Assembly (NCBI RefSeq): GCF_019704555.1 | Contig: NZ_AP024745.1 | Span: 628,501 to 692,500, forward strand | DNA: 64,000 nucleotides | Reading direction: 5' to 3' | Source of the DNA: Actinoplanes sp. L3-i22 | Lineage (GTDB): Bacteria; Actinomycetota; Actinomycetes; Mycobacteriales; Micromonosporaceae | Shown here: one piece after another, positions 17,381 to 24,858 of the stretch | Numbering within the stretch: position 1 is the stretch's first letter | Layout: each line of letters starts with the position of its first letter | Position numbers and translations under genes: made by a program | The notes under the pieces: generated by a model | The model's database searches: none | The model's input: only the letters and a program-made list of their open reading frames with translations | Told to the model about the DNA's origin: nothing

Positions 17381-17872
17381 TTAGCGGTAGTTGTTGAACT
17401 GCAGGGCGACGCCGAAATCCTCCGCCTTGAGCAGAGTGATCACGGCCTGCAGGTCGTCCCGCTTCTTGCCGGTGACCCGGAGCTGGTCGCCCTGGATCTG
17501 GGCCTGCACGCCCTTCGGCCCCTCGTCCCGGATCTTCTTGCTGATCGCCTTGGCCTTGTCGGCCTCGATCCCCTCGACCACCTTGAGGTCGATCTTGAAG
17601 GTCTTGCCGGACTGCCGAGGTTCTCCCGCGTCCAGAGACTTGAGGGAGATGTTCCGCTTCACCAGCTTCTCCTTGAAGACGTCGAGGGCGGCCAGGGCCC
17701 GCTCCTCGGTCTCCGACGTGATGGTGAAGGCCTCGCCCGACTTGGCGACCTCGGTACCCGTGCCCCGGAAGTCGAACCGGGTGCTCAGCTCCTTCTCCGC
17801 CTGGTTGTATGCGTTGTCGACCTCCTGCCGGTCGACCTTGCTGACGATGTCGAACGACGGGTTGGCTGCCAT
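17381..17872 (-). CDS. yajQ: YajQ family nucleotide-binding protein
   Basis: A 163-residue protein, the usual YajQ length. Family features: [33 protein letters not shown] at the N-terminus, [14 protein letters not shown] in the middle and [21 protein letters not shown] near the end. YajQ consists of two ferredoxin-like RNA-binding-type domains; some homologues bind cyclic di-GMP or GTP/ATP. A cyclic di-GMP enzyme is encoded 11 kb away in this window, but no direct link is visible. The ATG is chosen because it gives the conserved [10 protein letters not shown] start; an AGGAG lies just upstream. Confidence 0.95.
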   Translation of the reverse strand: MAANPSFDIVSKVDRQEVDNAYNQAEKELSTRFDFRGTGTEVAKSGEAFTITSETEERALAALDVFKEKLVKRNISLKSLDAGEPRQSGKTFKIDLKVVEGIEADKAKAISKKIRDEGPKGVQAQIQGDQLRVTGKKRDDLQAVITLLKAEDFGVALQFNNYR

Positions 17873-17952
17873 GATCAGACTCCTGCGGCTGGATGCGTGT
17901 CGATGTCGCCGGTGGACCTCTTCCATTCCCGCGACATGCCGACCGTACCCGG

Positions 17953-17983
17953 TTGCGGACCGGCCCTGCGGTACGGCTATGCT
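17953..17983 (+). promoter_or_regulatory. Candidate tRNA-Tyr promoter
   Basis: TTGCGG (17953) and TATGCT (17978) are separated by 19 bp, 38 nt before the tRNA. The -10 is good and the spacing long. Confidence 0.4.
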
Positions 17984-18021
17984 CATCTCCGCTGCCGCGC
18001 GAAAGCGAGGTCAGCTGCCCA

Positions 18022-18102
18022 GGCGGGTTGCCCGAGCGGCCAATGGGAGCGGACTGTAAATCCGTCGCGAAAGCTACAGAGGTTCGAATCCTCTACCCGC
18101 CA
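18022..18102 (+). tRNA. tRNA-Tyr (GUA)
   Basis: Acceptor arms GGCGGGT and ACCCGCC pair fully. Anticodon GTA sits in GGACTGTAAATCC, there is a long variable arm as expected for bacterial tRNA-Tyr, and the T-arm GGTTCGAATCC is canonical. CCA is not encoded. Confidence 0.97.
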
Positions 18103-18112
18103 CAGGCATTGA

Positions 18113-18154
18113 GAACGGCCCCGGAATCTGCGGAAACGCGCTCCGGGGCCGTTC
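18113..18154 (+). terminator. Terminator of tRNA-Tyr
   Basis: A 13-bp perfect stem (GAACGGCCCCGGA with its complement) around a 16-nt loop begins 10 nt after the tRNA. It is followed by TCGTTGTG, a poor T-run. Confidence 0.75.
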
Positions 18155-18308
18155 TCGTTGTGATCCGGCAAATCCGACCGGATCTGCCGAGCGCGAGCCT
18201 CCGAGCTGTCGCCGGCCAGTCGCGGCGCCTACCGGTCGACACGTCCCGTGACCCCCGCTGCGCCAGTGGCGCGCTCGGGTGGGGCCGGCGCTGCGGGAGG
18301 ATCGGCGG

Positions 18309-18614
18309 ATGAGTCAGTTGCCGGGGGATGTGCGGGCCGCCTACCGGTTCTTCGCGTTCTTTCTTGCCAACGGGACGTTGTGTCTCGATCTCCTGGACGG
18401 GATCGACTATCGCCCGGCGCTGATGGCCTACGGATCGGCGTCGGAACAGGTCATGGCGATCTTCTCGAACGTCCTCGACGTCGACGACCAGGGGCACGTG
18501 ACGAACCTCGGCGACGCCGAGTGGCGGGCCGCCCAGTACATCCGGCGACTGTGCGATCCCACCTACACCGTCACTCCGCCCTTCGAGCCCTGGGAACTGG
18601 ACCTTCCGATGTAG
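18309..18614 (+). CDS. Hypothetical protein, 101 residues
   Basis: A small soluble protein starting at an ATG with GGGAGGA 9 nt upstream. The sequence (MSQLPGDVRAAYRFFAFF..., ...RRLCDPTYTVTPPFEPWEL) has no motif I recognise; helical N-terminus, acidic middle (FSNVLDVDDQGHV). Codon use is like its neighbours and the ribosome site is good, so it is probably real. No operon partner on either side. Confidence 0.6.
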   Translation: MSQLPGDVRAAYRFFAFFLANGTLCLDLLDGIDYRPALMAYGSASEQVMAIFSNVLDVDDQGHVTNLGDAEWRAAQYIRRLCDPTYTVTPPFEPWELDLPM

Positions 18615-18659
18615 GAACGGCCCGCGATGGGAACGGCCCCAGGAGACCGGGAACGGCCC
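18614..18659. repeat. Three direct copies of GGAACGGCCC
   Basis: Exact copies at 18614, 18630 and 18650. A related GAACGGCCCC is in the tRNA-Tyr terminator at 18113. The first copy overlaps the stop codon of the preceding gene. Function unknown; the 135 bp beyond it up to the next gene hold only an AT-rich stretch (18772-18790) that may be a promoter. Confidence 0.5.
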
Positions 18660-18793
18660 GCCGTTTGATCACCCGTTCGGGGTCCGGCGGATCGGCCGAT
18701 CGGCCCAGTCCACGGGGCCGCGCATCCGGCGTCGAACCACTACGTTCTTGGATGTCCTTGGTTACGGTCATCGATTTTAGGTGTAAACAAGAC

Positions 18794-20632
18794 ATGTACG
18801 TGGTTCTCGCCTGGTTCAGCGATCGCAACCTCCCCGAAACAGTCGTCCGCGCGGCCCGGGAACGCTTCGAGTCGGCCGTCTCCACTCTGGTTCCGGACAC
18901 CTATCAGCGTCACGACCTCGGCGGCCCGGACTGGGGCGTCACCTTCCTGCACCGCGGTGACCAGGGCGCCTACCGCTGGCCGATGCACGCTGTGGACGGT
19001 CGGGTCACCGCGCTGTCGCTGGGCCTGCCGGTCGGGGCGGAGGTCACCGGCGGGCCGGTCGCGATGGCCCGGCGGTTGCTCGACGGGGCGGACATCCACC
19101 GGGCGGTCGTGCCGCCGTTCGGGCTGATCGCCGTGGACGGCGATGAGCGTTTCGCGATCCAGCAGGACTGGGTGGGCATGTGCCGCCTGTTCACCGGGTC
19201 GGCGAACGGGATCACCGCGTTCTGCAGCCGGCCCAGCCTGCTGGCCACGTTCCTGACCGGGGCGGTCGAGCCGGATCTGGCCGGCTGGGCGTCGTACGCG
19301 GTGGTCGGCCACTTCGGCGGCGACCTGTCCCCGGTGCGCGGCACCACGTTGCTGGAAGCGGGCCGGCGGGTCACCGGCCGGCGGCGCCCGGGCGGCGGCT
19401 GGGAGCTCACCGAGGAGATCCGGTACAACGTCGACGACGTGGTGATGTCCGGGTTCGCCGGGCAGGGGCGCTCGGTCGAGGATTCGCTGGACCTGGCCGC
19501 GCAGGCGATCACCGGGACGGCCGCGAGCGTCAGCGAGCTGTACGGCGAGGCGATCACGCTCGGCCTCTCCGGTGGCAAGGACTCCCGGCTGATCGCGGCG
19601 TCGCTGGTCGCCGCGGGCCTGCGGCCGAAGTTCGCCACGAACGAGGACACCGCCGCCGAGGGGGTGACCGCGCGCGAGCTGGTCCGCATCCTGCGGGACA
19701 AACGCGGGCTGGATCTGGAGCACCAGCTGAGCCGGTCCGGCGCGCCGGACGACGTGCTGAAGGTGGGGCTGTACGAGCGCGCGGCCCGGCTGCAGCGCCT
19801 GCATGACTTCCAGTTCCCGTCCACGTACACGATCCGGCCGGCGGTCCGGGAGCAGCTGCGTGACCAGGCGACGCCGGTCAGCTTCACCGGCGCGGCAGGG
19901 GAGCTGAGCACCGGGTACTGGTATCCGGCCGCCGAGGGCCGGACCCCGGAGGAGGAGGCGCTGACCCGCCTGACCGCGGCGGTGCCGAAGGGCGCGGTGA
20001 TCGACGGCGCGGTCGGCGCCGAGCGGGCGCGGATCACCGGGCTGCTGGATCACGCGAAGGGGATCGGACTGCGGGACCTGCACCTGATCGACTACGTCTA
20101 CCTGGTCGAGCGGGTCCGCCGGTGGTACACGTCGGCGTACGCGATCGGCATGGTCACCCCGTTCCTCTCGCCCGGTTTCGTGGCCGCCACGTTCGGGCTG
20201 ACCGCGGCGCAGAAGCGGGAGCGGCTCCTGCACAACGGCCTGATCGAGCGGCTCGTCCCGGAGTGGGCGGACATCCCGTTCGTCAGCATCTCCACCGGAA
20301 AGTCGACGGCGGCGCGGGTCTGGGACGGCGACGGCGTGCACGTGATCGCCGACCTCCTCGACACCGCGCGGGGCCCGATCGCCCAGCTGATGCACCGGGA
20401 CGTGGTCGAGAAGGCGCTGGTCTCGGCGGTGCACAACGACAAGGCCGACCAGCGGGTGCTGCGCCAGTTCACCGCGCTGGGGGTGGCGTCCGCGCGGTTG
20501 GAGCCGGGCACCGCCGGGCCGGTCACCGGCGCCGCGTTCGGCCGGGTCACCGCGCCGCCCAAGCCGGTGGTGCCGAAGCAGACCAGGCGGCTGCCCTGGC
20601 TCCGCAAGGTGGCCCGCAAGATCCTGCGGTAG
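18794..20632 (+). CDS. Asparagine synthetase-like protein (PP-loop ATPase)
   Basis: A 612-residue protein whose C-terminal part is the asparagine-synthase ATP-pyrophosphatase domain: the PP-loop LGLSGGKDSRLIAASLVAAGL is at ~255-275, with FTGAAGELSTGYWY and FLSPGFVAATF further on. The N-terminal ~230 residues resemble a degenerate class II glutamine-amidotransferase domain: the catalytic Cys after the initiator Met is absent (protein begins MYVVLAWFSD), so glutamine is not its nitrogen donor. Such orphan enzymes adenylate a carboxylate to form an amide or lactam, as in lasso-peptide or beta-lactam cyclases, but no RiPP precursor or protease is next to it. The basic C-terminus is ...LRKVARKILR. 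True asparagine synthetase is unlikely. The substrate is unknown. Confidence 0.82.
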   Translation: MYVVLAWFSDRNLPETVVRAARERFESAVSTLVPDTYQRHDLGGPDWGVTFLHRGDQGAYRWPMHAVDGRVTALSLGLPVGAEVTGGPVAMARRLLDGADIHRAVVPPFGLIAVDGDERFAIQQDWVGMCRLFTGSANGITAFCSRPSLLATFLTGAVEPDLAGWASYAVVGHFGGDLSPVRGTTLLEAGRRVTGRRRPGGGWELTEEIRYNVDDVVMSGFAGQGRSVEDSLDLAAQAITGTAASVSELYGEAITLGLSGGKDSRLIAASLVAAGLRPKFATNEDTAAEGVTARELVRILRDKRGLDLEHQLSRSGAPDDVLKVGLYERAARLQRLHDFQFPSTYTIRPAVREQLRDQATPVSFTGAAGELSTGYWYPAAEGRTPEEEALTRLTAAVPKGAVIDGAVGAERARITGLLDHAKGIGLRDLHLIDYVYLVERVRRWYTSAYAIGMVTPFLSPGFVAATFGLTAAQKRERLLHNGLIERLVPEWADIPFVSISTGKSTAARVWDGDGVHVIADLLDTARGPIAQLMHRDVVEKALVSAVHNDKADQRVLRQFTALGVASARLEPGTAGPVTGAAFGRVTAPPKPVVPKQTRRLPWLRKVARKILR

Positions 20633-20656
20633 GGCTGTCCAGCGAACTCACAGCGG

Positions 20657-20698
20657 CACTCCGGATGAACGCGCAGCCTTCTCGCGTTCTCTGGAGTG
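20657..20698. other. Imperfect hairpin in the htpX leader
   Basis: CACTCC/GGAGTG and AACGCG/CGCGTT form a two-part stem. It could terminate the preceding gene or structure the htpX 5' region; no T-run follows. Confidence 0.35.
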
Positions 20699-20732
20699 CG
20701 GGTCACGAGCCCGCATGCTGAAGGAGTCGAAC

Positions 20733-21620
20733 GTGCACAGCCATCACAACGGACTCAAGACGGCCGCCCTGCTCGGCCTGCTCTCCGGCCTGATCCTGGC
20801 CGTCGGGTACTGGCTCGGCGGCAGCACCGGCCTGGTCATCGCGGTGATTTTCGCGCTGGTCACCAACGGTGTCAGTTACTTCTTCTCGGACAAGATCGCG
20901 CTGCGGGCGATGGGCGCGCAGCCGGTCAGCGAGGCCGAGTTCCCGGCGCTGTACCAGATCGTGCGCGAGCTGGCCCAGCAGGCGGGACAGCCGATGCCGA
21001 GGCTCTACGTCTCGCCGGCGATGCAGCCGAACGCGTTCGCCACCGGGCGTGACCCGGAGCACGCGGCGGTCGCGGTCACCGTCGGGATCACCCGCATCCT
21101 GGACACGCGTGAGCTGCGCGGGGTGATCGGCCACGAGCTGTCCCACGTCTACAACCGGGACATCCTGATCTCCAGTGTGGCCGGTGCGCTGGCCGGCATC
21201 ATCACGATGTTCGCCCAGCTGGCGATCTTCCTGCCGTTCGGCGGCTCGGACGACGAGGACTCGCCGAACCCGGCCTCGCTGCTGCTGATGCTGATCCTCG
21301 GCCCGCTGGCCGCGTCGATCATCCAGCTGGCGATCAGCCGGAACCGCGAGTTCCAGGCGGACGCGTCCGGCGCGACGCTGACCGGCGATCCGCTGGCCCT
21401 CGCGAGCGCGCTGGAGAAGATCCAGTACGGCGCGCAGCGGGCGCCGCTGCCGGCCGAGGGGCAGCTCACCAGCGCGGCGCACCTGATGATCGCGAACCCG
21501 TTCCGCAGTCAGGGGATCGCGGCGCTGTTCTCCACCCACCCGCCGATGGCGGAGCGGATCCGCCGGCTCCACGAGCAGGCTTCGCTGACGAGTGGCGCGT
21601 CCCGGCCGTACCTCCGCTGA
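20733..21620 (+). CDS. htpX: M48 family zinc metalloprotease HtpX
   Basis: A 295-residue membrane protease. The zinc site GHELSHVYNRD (His-Glu-x-x-His) follows two N-terminal transmembrane helices (LKTAALLGLLSGLILAVGYWLG and GLVIAVIFALVTNGVSYFF); two more helices follow the motif and the third ligand is the Glu of NREFQADASGA. HtpX degrades misfolded membrane proteins. GTG 20733 is chosen since AAGGAG lies 6 nt upstream and the product begins MHSHHNGLKTAALL as in relatives; the ATG at 20715 would put that ribosome site inside the gene. A strong terminator follows. Confidence 0.95.
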   Translation: MHSHHNGLKTAALLGLLSGLILAVGYWLGGSTGLVIAVIFALVTNGVSYFFSDKIALRAMGAQPVSEAEFPALYQIVRELAQQAGQPMPRLYVSPAMQPNAFATGRDPEHAAVAVTVGITRILDTRELRGVIGHELSHVYNRDILISSVAGALAGIITMFAQLAIFLPFGGSDDEDSPNPASLLLMLILGPLAASIIQLAISRNREFQADASGATLTGDPLALASALEKIQYGAQRAPLPAEGQLTSAAHLMIANPFRSQGIAALFSTHPPMAERIRRLHEQASLTSGASRPYLR

Positions 21621-21644
21621 TTTTGCCTTTGCTCTTCTCTTGGG

Positions 21645-21680
21645 ACGGCCGCGCTTTCCAGCGCGGCCGTTTCGCTTTTT
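21645..21680 (+). terminator. Rho-independent terminator of htpX
   Basis: ACGGCCGCGC and GCGCGGCCGT pair perfectly around TTTCCA; TTCGCTTTTT follows directly. Confidence 0.92.
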
Positions 21681-21754
21681 CAGAAGACCAAAACGATTGC
21701 GACGGTACGGCGTTCAGCTGTGGCCCGCGACACCAAGAAGACCGTCGATCGCGG

Positions 21755-21769
21755 TACCCCCTGGGGGTA
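21755..21769. promoter_or_regulatory. CsoR-like operator before the DUF4396 gene
   Basis: TACCCCC-T-GGGGGTA is a perfect palindrome of the G/C-tract type bound by CsoR/RcnR-family metal sensors. Its right end overlaps a TATGTT -10-like box (21768), and the ATG is 11 nt further on. Repression relieved by copper is the likely logic (inference from the motif). Confidence 0.6.
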
Positions 21770-21780
21770 TGTTGAGGGGC

Positions 21781-22221
21781 ATGAACGCGCTGACCCGCAC
21801 CGCCATCTCCGCGACGCTGCACTGCCTCACCGGCTGCGCCATCGGCGAGGTCCTCGGCATGGTCATCAGCACCGCGCTGGGCTGGCACAACGCCGCGAAC
21901 ATCGCCCTCTCCATCGTCCTGGCCTTCGTCTTCGGCTACGCGCTGACCATCCGCCCGGTCCTCGCCGCCGGCGTCCCGCTGCGCCAGGCGATCGGCGTCG
22001 CGCTGGCCGCGGACACCGTGTCGATCGCCTCGATGGAGCTCTTCGACAACGTCGGCCTGCTGGTCATCCCCGGCGCGATGGACGCCGGGCTGGGCGACGG
22101 GCTGTTCTGGGCGAGCCTGGCCGGCACGCTGGCGATCGCGTTCGTGCTGACCGTCCCGGTGAACCGCTGGATGATCGCCCGCGGGAAGGGGCACGCCGTG
22201 GTGCATCAGCACCATCACTGA
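21781..22221 (+). CDS. DUF4396 membrane protein, putative copper-responsive
   Basis: A 146-residue protein with four hydrophobic helices. The first contains TAISATLHCLTGCAIGEVLGMVI (His and two Cys), and the protein ends in the histidine-rich HAVVHQHHH; both could bind metal. This matches DUF4396, a family often found near copper-handling genes. GAGGGG just before the ATG is the ribosome site. The reading frame extends upstream through the htpX terminator and operator, so that extension is not used. No other copper gene is adjacent. Confidence 0.75.
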   Translation: MNALTRTAISATLHCLTGCAIGEVLGMVISTALGWHNAANIALSIVLAFVFGYALTIRPVLAAGVPLRQAIGVALAADTVSIASMELFDNVGLLVIPGAMDAGLGDGLFWASLAGTLAIAFVLTVPVNRWMIARGKGHAVVHQHHH

Positions 22222-22279
22222 GTTGCGGGGTTTCGGTAATCTGACGCCGAGAACCGGCGCACGCGAAGGAGCCCGGCCC

Positions 22280-22756
22280 ATGGCGAAAGAGGTCACCGGC
22301 TCCGGCCGGCGCTCCGAGCAGATCGAGACGTTGCGGGCCGCCGACCACGACCGGCAGCAGATCGCCGACCAGCTGAAGGTCGCGCTCGACGAGGGACGCC
22401 TGTCCCTGCATGAGTACGACGACCGCGTCGCCGGCGCCTACGCCGCCCGGACGTACGCGGAGCTGCTCGTCCTGGTCCAGGATCTGCCGCGGCCGGGCCT
22501 CAACGCCACCGAGGTGCGCGCCCGCCGGACAGCCGACGCCCGTCGCGAGTCCCGCCGCATTCCGGTCGCGTTGCTGGTGCTCTGGACCATCTGGGCGTCG
22601 CTGGCCGCGGTGAACCTGGTGGTCTACGCGCTGGTCCGCAAGACCGTGAACTACTACGTCTACCCGTGGCCGGCGTGGATGCTGGTCCCGGGTGCGGCCC
22701 TGACCGCCGTGACCATCGGCGTCCAGGTGATCCGCCACCAGCAGCGCCGCTACTGA
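22280..22756 (+). CDS. DUF1707 domain membrane protein
   Basis: A 158-residue protein. Residues ~15-65 (RSEQIETLRAADHDRQQIADQLKVALDEGRLSLHEYDDRVAGAYAARTYAEL) match the DUF1707/SHOCT-like module common in actinobacteria, thought to mediate oligomerisation. It is followed by two transmembrane helices (IPVALLVLWTIWASLAAVNLVVYALV and AWMLVPGAALTAVTIGVQV). GAAGGAG is 9 nt before the ATG. Function unknown. It is 58 nt after the DUF4396 gene and may share its transcript. Confidence 0.82.
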   Translation: MAKEVTGSGRRSEQIETLRAADHDRQQIADQLKVALDEGRLSLHEYDDRVAGAYAARTYAELLVLVQDLPRPGLNATEVRARRTADARRESRRIPVALLVLWTIWASLAAVNLVVYALVRKTVNYYVYPWPAWMLVPGAALTAVTIGVQVIRHQQRRY

Positions 22757-22770
22757 CCGTTCAGAACGCG

Positions 22771-22821
22771 GCGGTCATCCCCACACGGCGGTCATCCCCA
22801 CACGGCGGTCATCCCCACACG
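22771..22821. repeat. Three perfect 17-bp tandem repeats
   Basis: The unit GCGGTCATCCCCACACG is repeated three times without mismatch, followed by a degenerate ACGATCATC. The last unit overlaps the 3' end of the small minus-strand reading frame, so the array looks like repeated duplication of that gene's end. It contains no spacers, so it is not a CRISPR. Confidence 0.9.
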
Positions 22822-22967
22822 ACGATCATCAACGTGACGGCGCCCGCCAGCACCACGGCCACGCCGGCCTGCGGGATCGGCGCGCTCAGCCCGGGCGACG
22901 TGGCGATCATGAGTGGCAGCACCGCGGGCAGGAACAGCACGCCGCCGAGGACGCACCCGCCGGCCAC
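22809..22967 (-). CDS. Small hydrophobic protein or gene remnant, 52 residues
   Basis: A GTG-started frame encoding two hydrophobic helices (GGCVLGGVLFLPAVLPLMIA and AGVAVVLAGAVTLMIVVW) with no charged residues. The frame stays open upstream through the dispersed repeat, so it may be the C-terminal end of a decayed membrane protein. The start lies just after the repeat, in the same orientation as a second repeat copy before the 96-residue membrane protein at 26640. No Shine-Dalgarno is visible. Low certainty that it is expressed. Confidence 0.35.
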   Translation of the reverse strand: MAGGCVLGGVLFLPAVLPLMIATSPGLSAPIPQAGVAVVLAGAVTLMIVVWG

Positions 22968-22970
22968 GAA

Positions 22971-23118
22971 AGGTTTTGGGAACCGCAACCACCCTCGGAC
23001 GTCGCCCTGGAGGGTCTCGCGTTCTGGGCGCGCCAGCGCCCTGCGAGGCCCGGAAGGGTCCCCGCGGGAGCGACGATCAGTTATTGGCCGCAGCCGAGGC
23101 AATAAAGAATTTGATCTT
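22971..23118 (-). repeat. Structured dispersed repeat, copy A
   Basis: About 148 bp closely matching 26460-26610 in inverted orientation. Shared blocks include GCGGCCAATAACTGATCGTC, GCTCCCGCGGGGACCCTT, GCAGGGCGCTGGCGCGCCCA and GGTGGTTGCGGT. Read on the minus strand it has a small AAGA...TCTT hairpin at its 5' end and a central nested stem (CTCGC/GCGAG, then GGGCG/CGCCC). It begins about 10 nt after the GNAT stop codon and ends at the small hydrophobic frame. No transposase is nearby. Confidence 0.85.
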
Positions 23119-23128
23119 CAAAAAGGGG

Positions 23129-23431
23129 TTACTTGACGCGGCGGGTGTTGCGGGCGACCAGCGACTCGTAGTCCTTGTGCTTGTCCAGCCACTCGGAGAC
23201 GAACGGGCACATCGGCACGACGGTGCGGGACTTGGCCCGCGCGTCGTCCATCGCGAAGCGGGCCAGCGCCGACCCGACTCCCTGCCGCTCGAAGGCCGGG
23301 TCCACCTCGGTGTGCGTGAACACGACGATCGGCCCGGTCAGCTGGTAGGTCAGCACCCCGGTCACGGCCCCCGACTCGTCCCGAGCCTCGAAACGGCCCT
23401 TCTCCGGCACCTCGGTCACCACGAACTCCAT
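23129..23431 (-). CDS. Small GNAT-type N-acetyltransferase (COG2388-like)
   Basis: A 100-residue minimal GNAT domain. VFTHTEVDPAFERQGVGSALARFAMDDARAKSRTVVPMCPFVSEWL contains the acetyl-CoA loop (R-Q-G-V-G-S) and the C-terminal CPFVxxWL pattern typical of the short YjdJ/COG2388 group. No substrate is known. Last gene of the TetR-led minus-strand operon; a 21-bp tandem duplication replaces a normal ribosome-binding site in front of it. Confidence 0.88.
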   Translation of the reverse strand: MEFVVTEVPEKGRFEARDESGAVTGVLTYQLTGPIVVFTHTEVDPAFERQGVGSALARFAMDDARAKSRTVVPMCPFVSEWLDKHKDYESLVARNTRRVK

Positions 23432-23432
23432 C

Positions 23433-23474
23433 GGGAAATCAAACCACGGAGACGGGAAATCAGACCACGGAGAT
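23433..23474. repeat. 21-bp tandem duplication between two operon genes
   Basis: Two 21-bp units, differing at two positions, fill the entire gap between the MOSC stop and the GNAT start. Each unit contains GGGAAATCA and CCACGGAGA. No Shine-Dalgarno for the downstream gene is present in either unit. Confidence 0.8.
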
Positions 23475-24130
23475 CAGCCGAGCCGCTCGGTCACCTCGGC
23501 CAGCATCTTCGGCGGCAACTGGGGCGCGTCCAGGAGGCGGGCCAGGCGGGTGCGGTCGTGCATCCAGATCTCGTAGGACTCGGCCAGCGTCAGCCCGTGG
23601 CCCGGCCGGTCGACGACCGTGATCCGGTCGCCGGGGACCAGCGTGCCGGGCGTGACCACCCGCAGGTAGGCGCCGGACCGGTTCGCCGCCGCGAAGCGTT
23701 TCACCCAGCGGGGCTCGCCCATCTTGTTCTGGAAGGTCAGGCACGGGATCCGGCCGAACGTGACCTGCAGCACGAGGCCGGACCCGAACGCCCACTTCTC
23801 GCCGATCACGCCGCCGACGAGGTCGAGCCCCGTGGTGGTCACGTTCTCGCCGAACATGCCGGGCGGCAGGTCGCGGCCCAGCGAGGCGGACCACCACGAG
23901 TAGTCCTCGGCCGCGTACGCGTAGACCGCCTGGTCGTCGCCGCCGTGATGTTTCGTGTCCCCGATGTGGTCGCCGACGACGCCGCTGTGCAGACCGATCG
24001 TTTTCGGACCGGGGGCGCGCACCGCGACCGGCGTCGTCACGGGCTTCTTGAAGATCCCGGTGGTCGGCGCGTCCTTGCCCAGGCTGGGCTCGGACGAGCC
24101 GACGTTGACCGACTGCGCGATCCCGATCAT
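23474..24130 (-). CDS. MOSC domain protein (YiiM-like)
   Basis: A 218-residue MOSC (molybdenum cofactor sulfurase C-terminal) protein. GLHSGVVGDHIGDTKHHGGDDQAVYAYAAEDYSWW, GMFGENVTTTGLD and the Cys in FGRIPCLTFQNKMGEP, together with RSGAYLRVVTPGTLVPGD, are the family signature; the single Cys is the presumed sulfur-carrying residue. Homologues (YiiM, YcbX) detoxify N-hydroxylated compounds or handle molybdenum cofactor. Overlaps the upstream GNAT gene by 4 nt. Confidence 0.93.
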   Translation of the reverse strand: MIGIAQSVNVGSSEPSLGKDAPTTGIFKKPVTTPVAVRAPGPKTIGLHSGVVGDHIGDTKHHGGDDQAVYAYAAEDYSWWSASLGRDLPPGMFGENVTTTGLDLVGGVIGEKWAFGSGLVLQVTFGRIPCLTFQNKMGEPRWVKRFAAANRSGAYLRVVTPGTLVPGDRITVVDRPGHGLTLAESYEIWMHDRTRLARLLDAPQLPPKMLAEVTERLG

Positions 24131-24858
24131 GTGAAGGTCACCATCGCTCGATCCTCCACCGGCCGATAGCCCAGCCGGTGGTAAAGCGCGTTGCTGGTCG
24201 GATTGTCCAGGTCGGTGTAGAGCACCACGTCGGTGGCGCCGTCGTCGAGCGCGGCCCGGGTCGCGGCCGCCGTCGCCCCGGCCGCGTAGCCACGCCGGCG
24301 CAGCTCCGGGGGCGTCCAGACGGTCAGCACCCGGATCATGCCGGCCGACAGCCGGGAGCGGATCGCCATCGACACCGGCGCGTCCCCGTCGATCCAGAGA
24401 GTGATGCCGGCGTGCGTGAGGCGATCGTCGACGGCCGACCCGGGATCGGTCGGCGGGCTGCCGACGAAGGCGCCGAACGCGGTCGACCAGGCGATCAGCA
24501 GGTCCCGGTCGGCGGCGGTGGCGGGCCGCGCGAAGCCGGACGGCGCGGGGTCGGGCGGGGTCAGCGTGCCCAGCAGGTGCAGCCGGGTTCGCCTACCCGG
24601 AACGACGGGACGGGAGCCGGCGAAGTCCGCGATGTCGCCGGCGGTCATGTTGACCCCGGAGATCGAGCGGCCGGCGAGCGCGTCCACCGCCGCGGGGACC
24701 GCCGCCGGCGGCAGCGAGCCGAACAGCACCGGGTGCGGGGGCGTCTGCAGGAGCACGCCCGCCACCACTCCGTCCGGCTCGGTCCACCAGCCGAAATACG
24801 GGTCTTCCGGGCCGTACGCGTGGATTCCCCGCGACCCCAGGTTGTCGATCAGCCCCAC
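24127..24858 (-). CDS. GNAT family N-acetyltransferase
   Basis: A 243-residue protein with a C-terminal GNAT domain: MIRVLTVWTPPELRRRGYAAGATAAATRAALDDGATDVVLYTDLDNPTSNALYHRLGYRPVEDRAMVTF includes the R-R-x-G-Y-A acetyl-CoA loop and the N-x-x-x-N-x-L-Y-x-x-L-G-Y-R-P motif. The N-terminal half is the usual linker domain of this actinobacterial group. GTG start, overlapping the preceding LLM gene by 10 nt; relatives I recall have a longer N-terminus, so this end may be shortened. Substrate unknown. Confidence 0.85.
   Translation of the reverse strand: MGLIDNLGSRGIHAYGPEDPYFGWWTEPDGVVAGVLLQTPPHPVLFGSLPPAAVPAAVDALAGRSISGVNMTAGDIADFAGSRPVVPGRRTRLHLLGTLTPPDPAPSGFARPATAADRDLLIAWSTAFGAFVGSPPTDPGSAVDDRLTHAGITLWIDGDAPVSMAIRSRLSAGMIRVLTVWTPPELRRRGYAAGATAAATRAALDDGATDVVLYTDLDNPTSNALYHRLGYRPVEDRAMVTFT

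Noticed and set aside
22771..22821. CRISPR-like direct repeats
   Set aside because: The units are contiguous with no spacers, only 17 bp long, and there are no cas genes.
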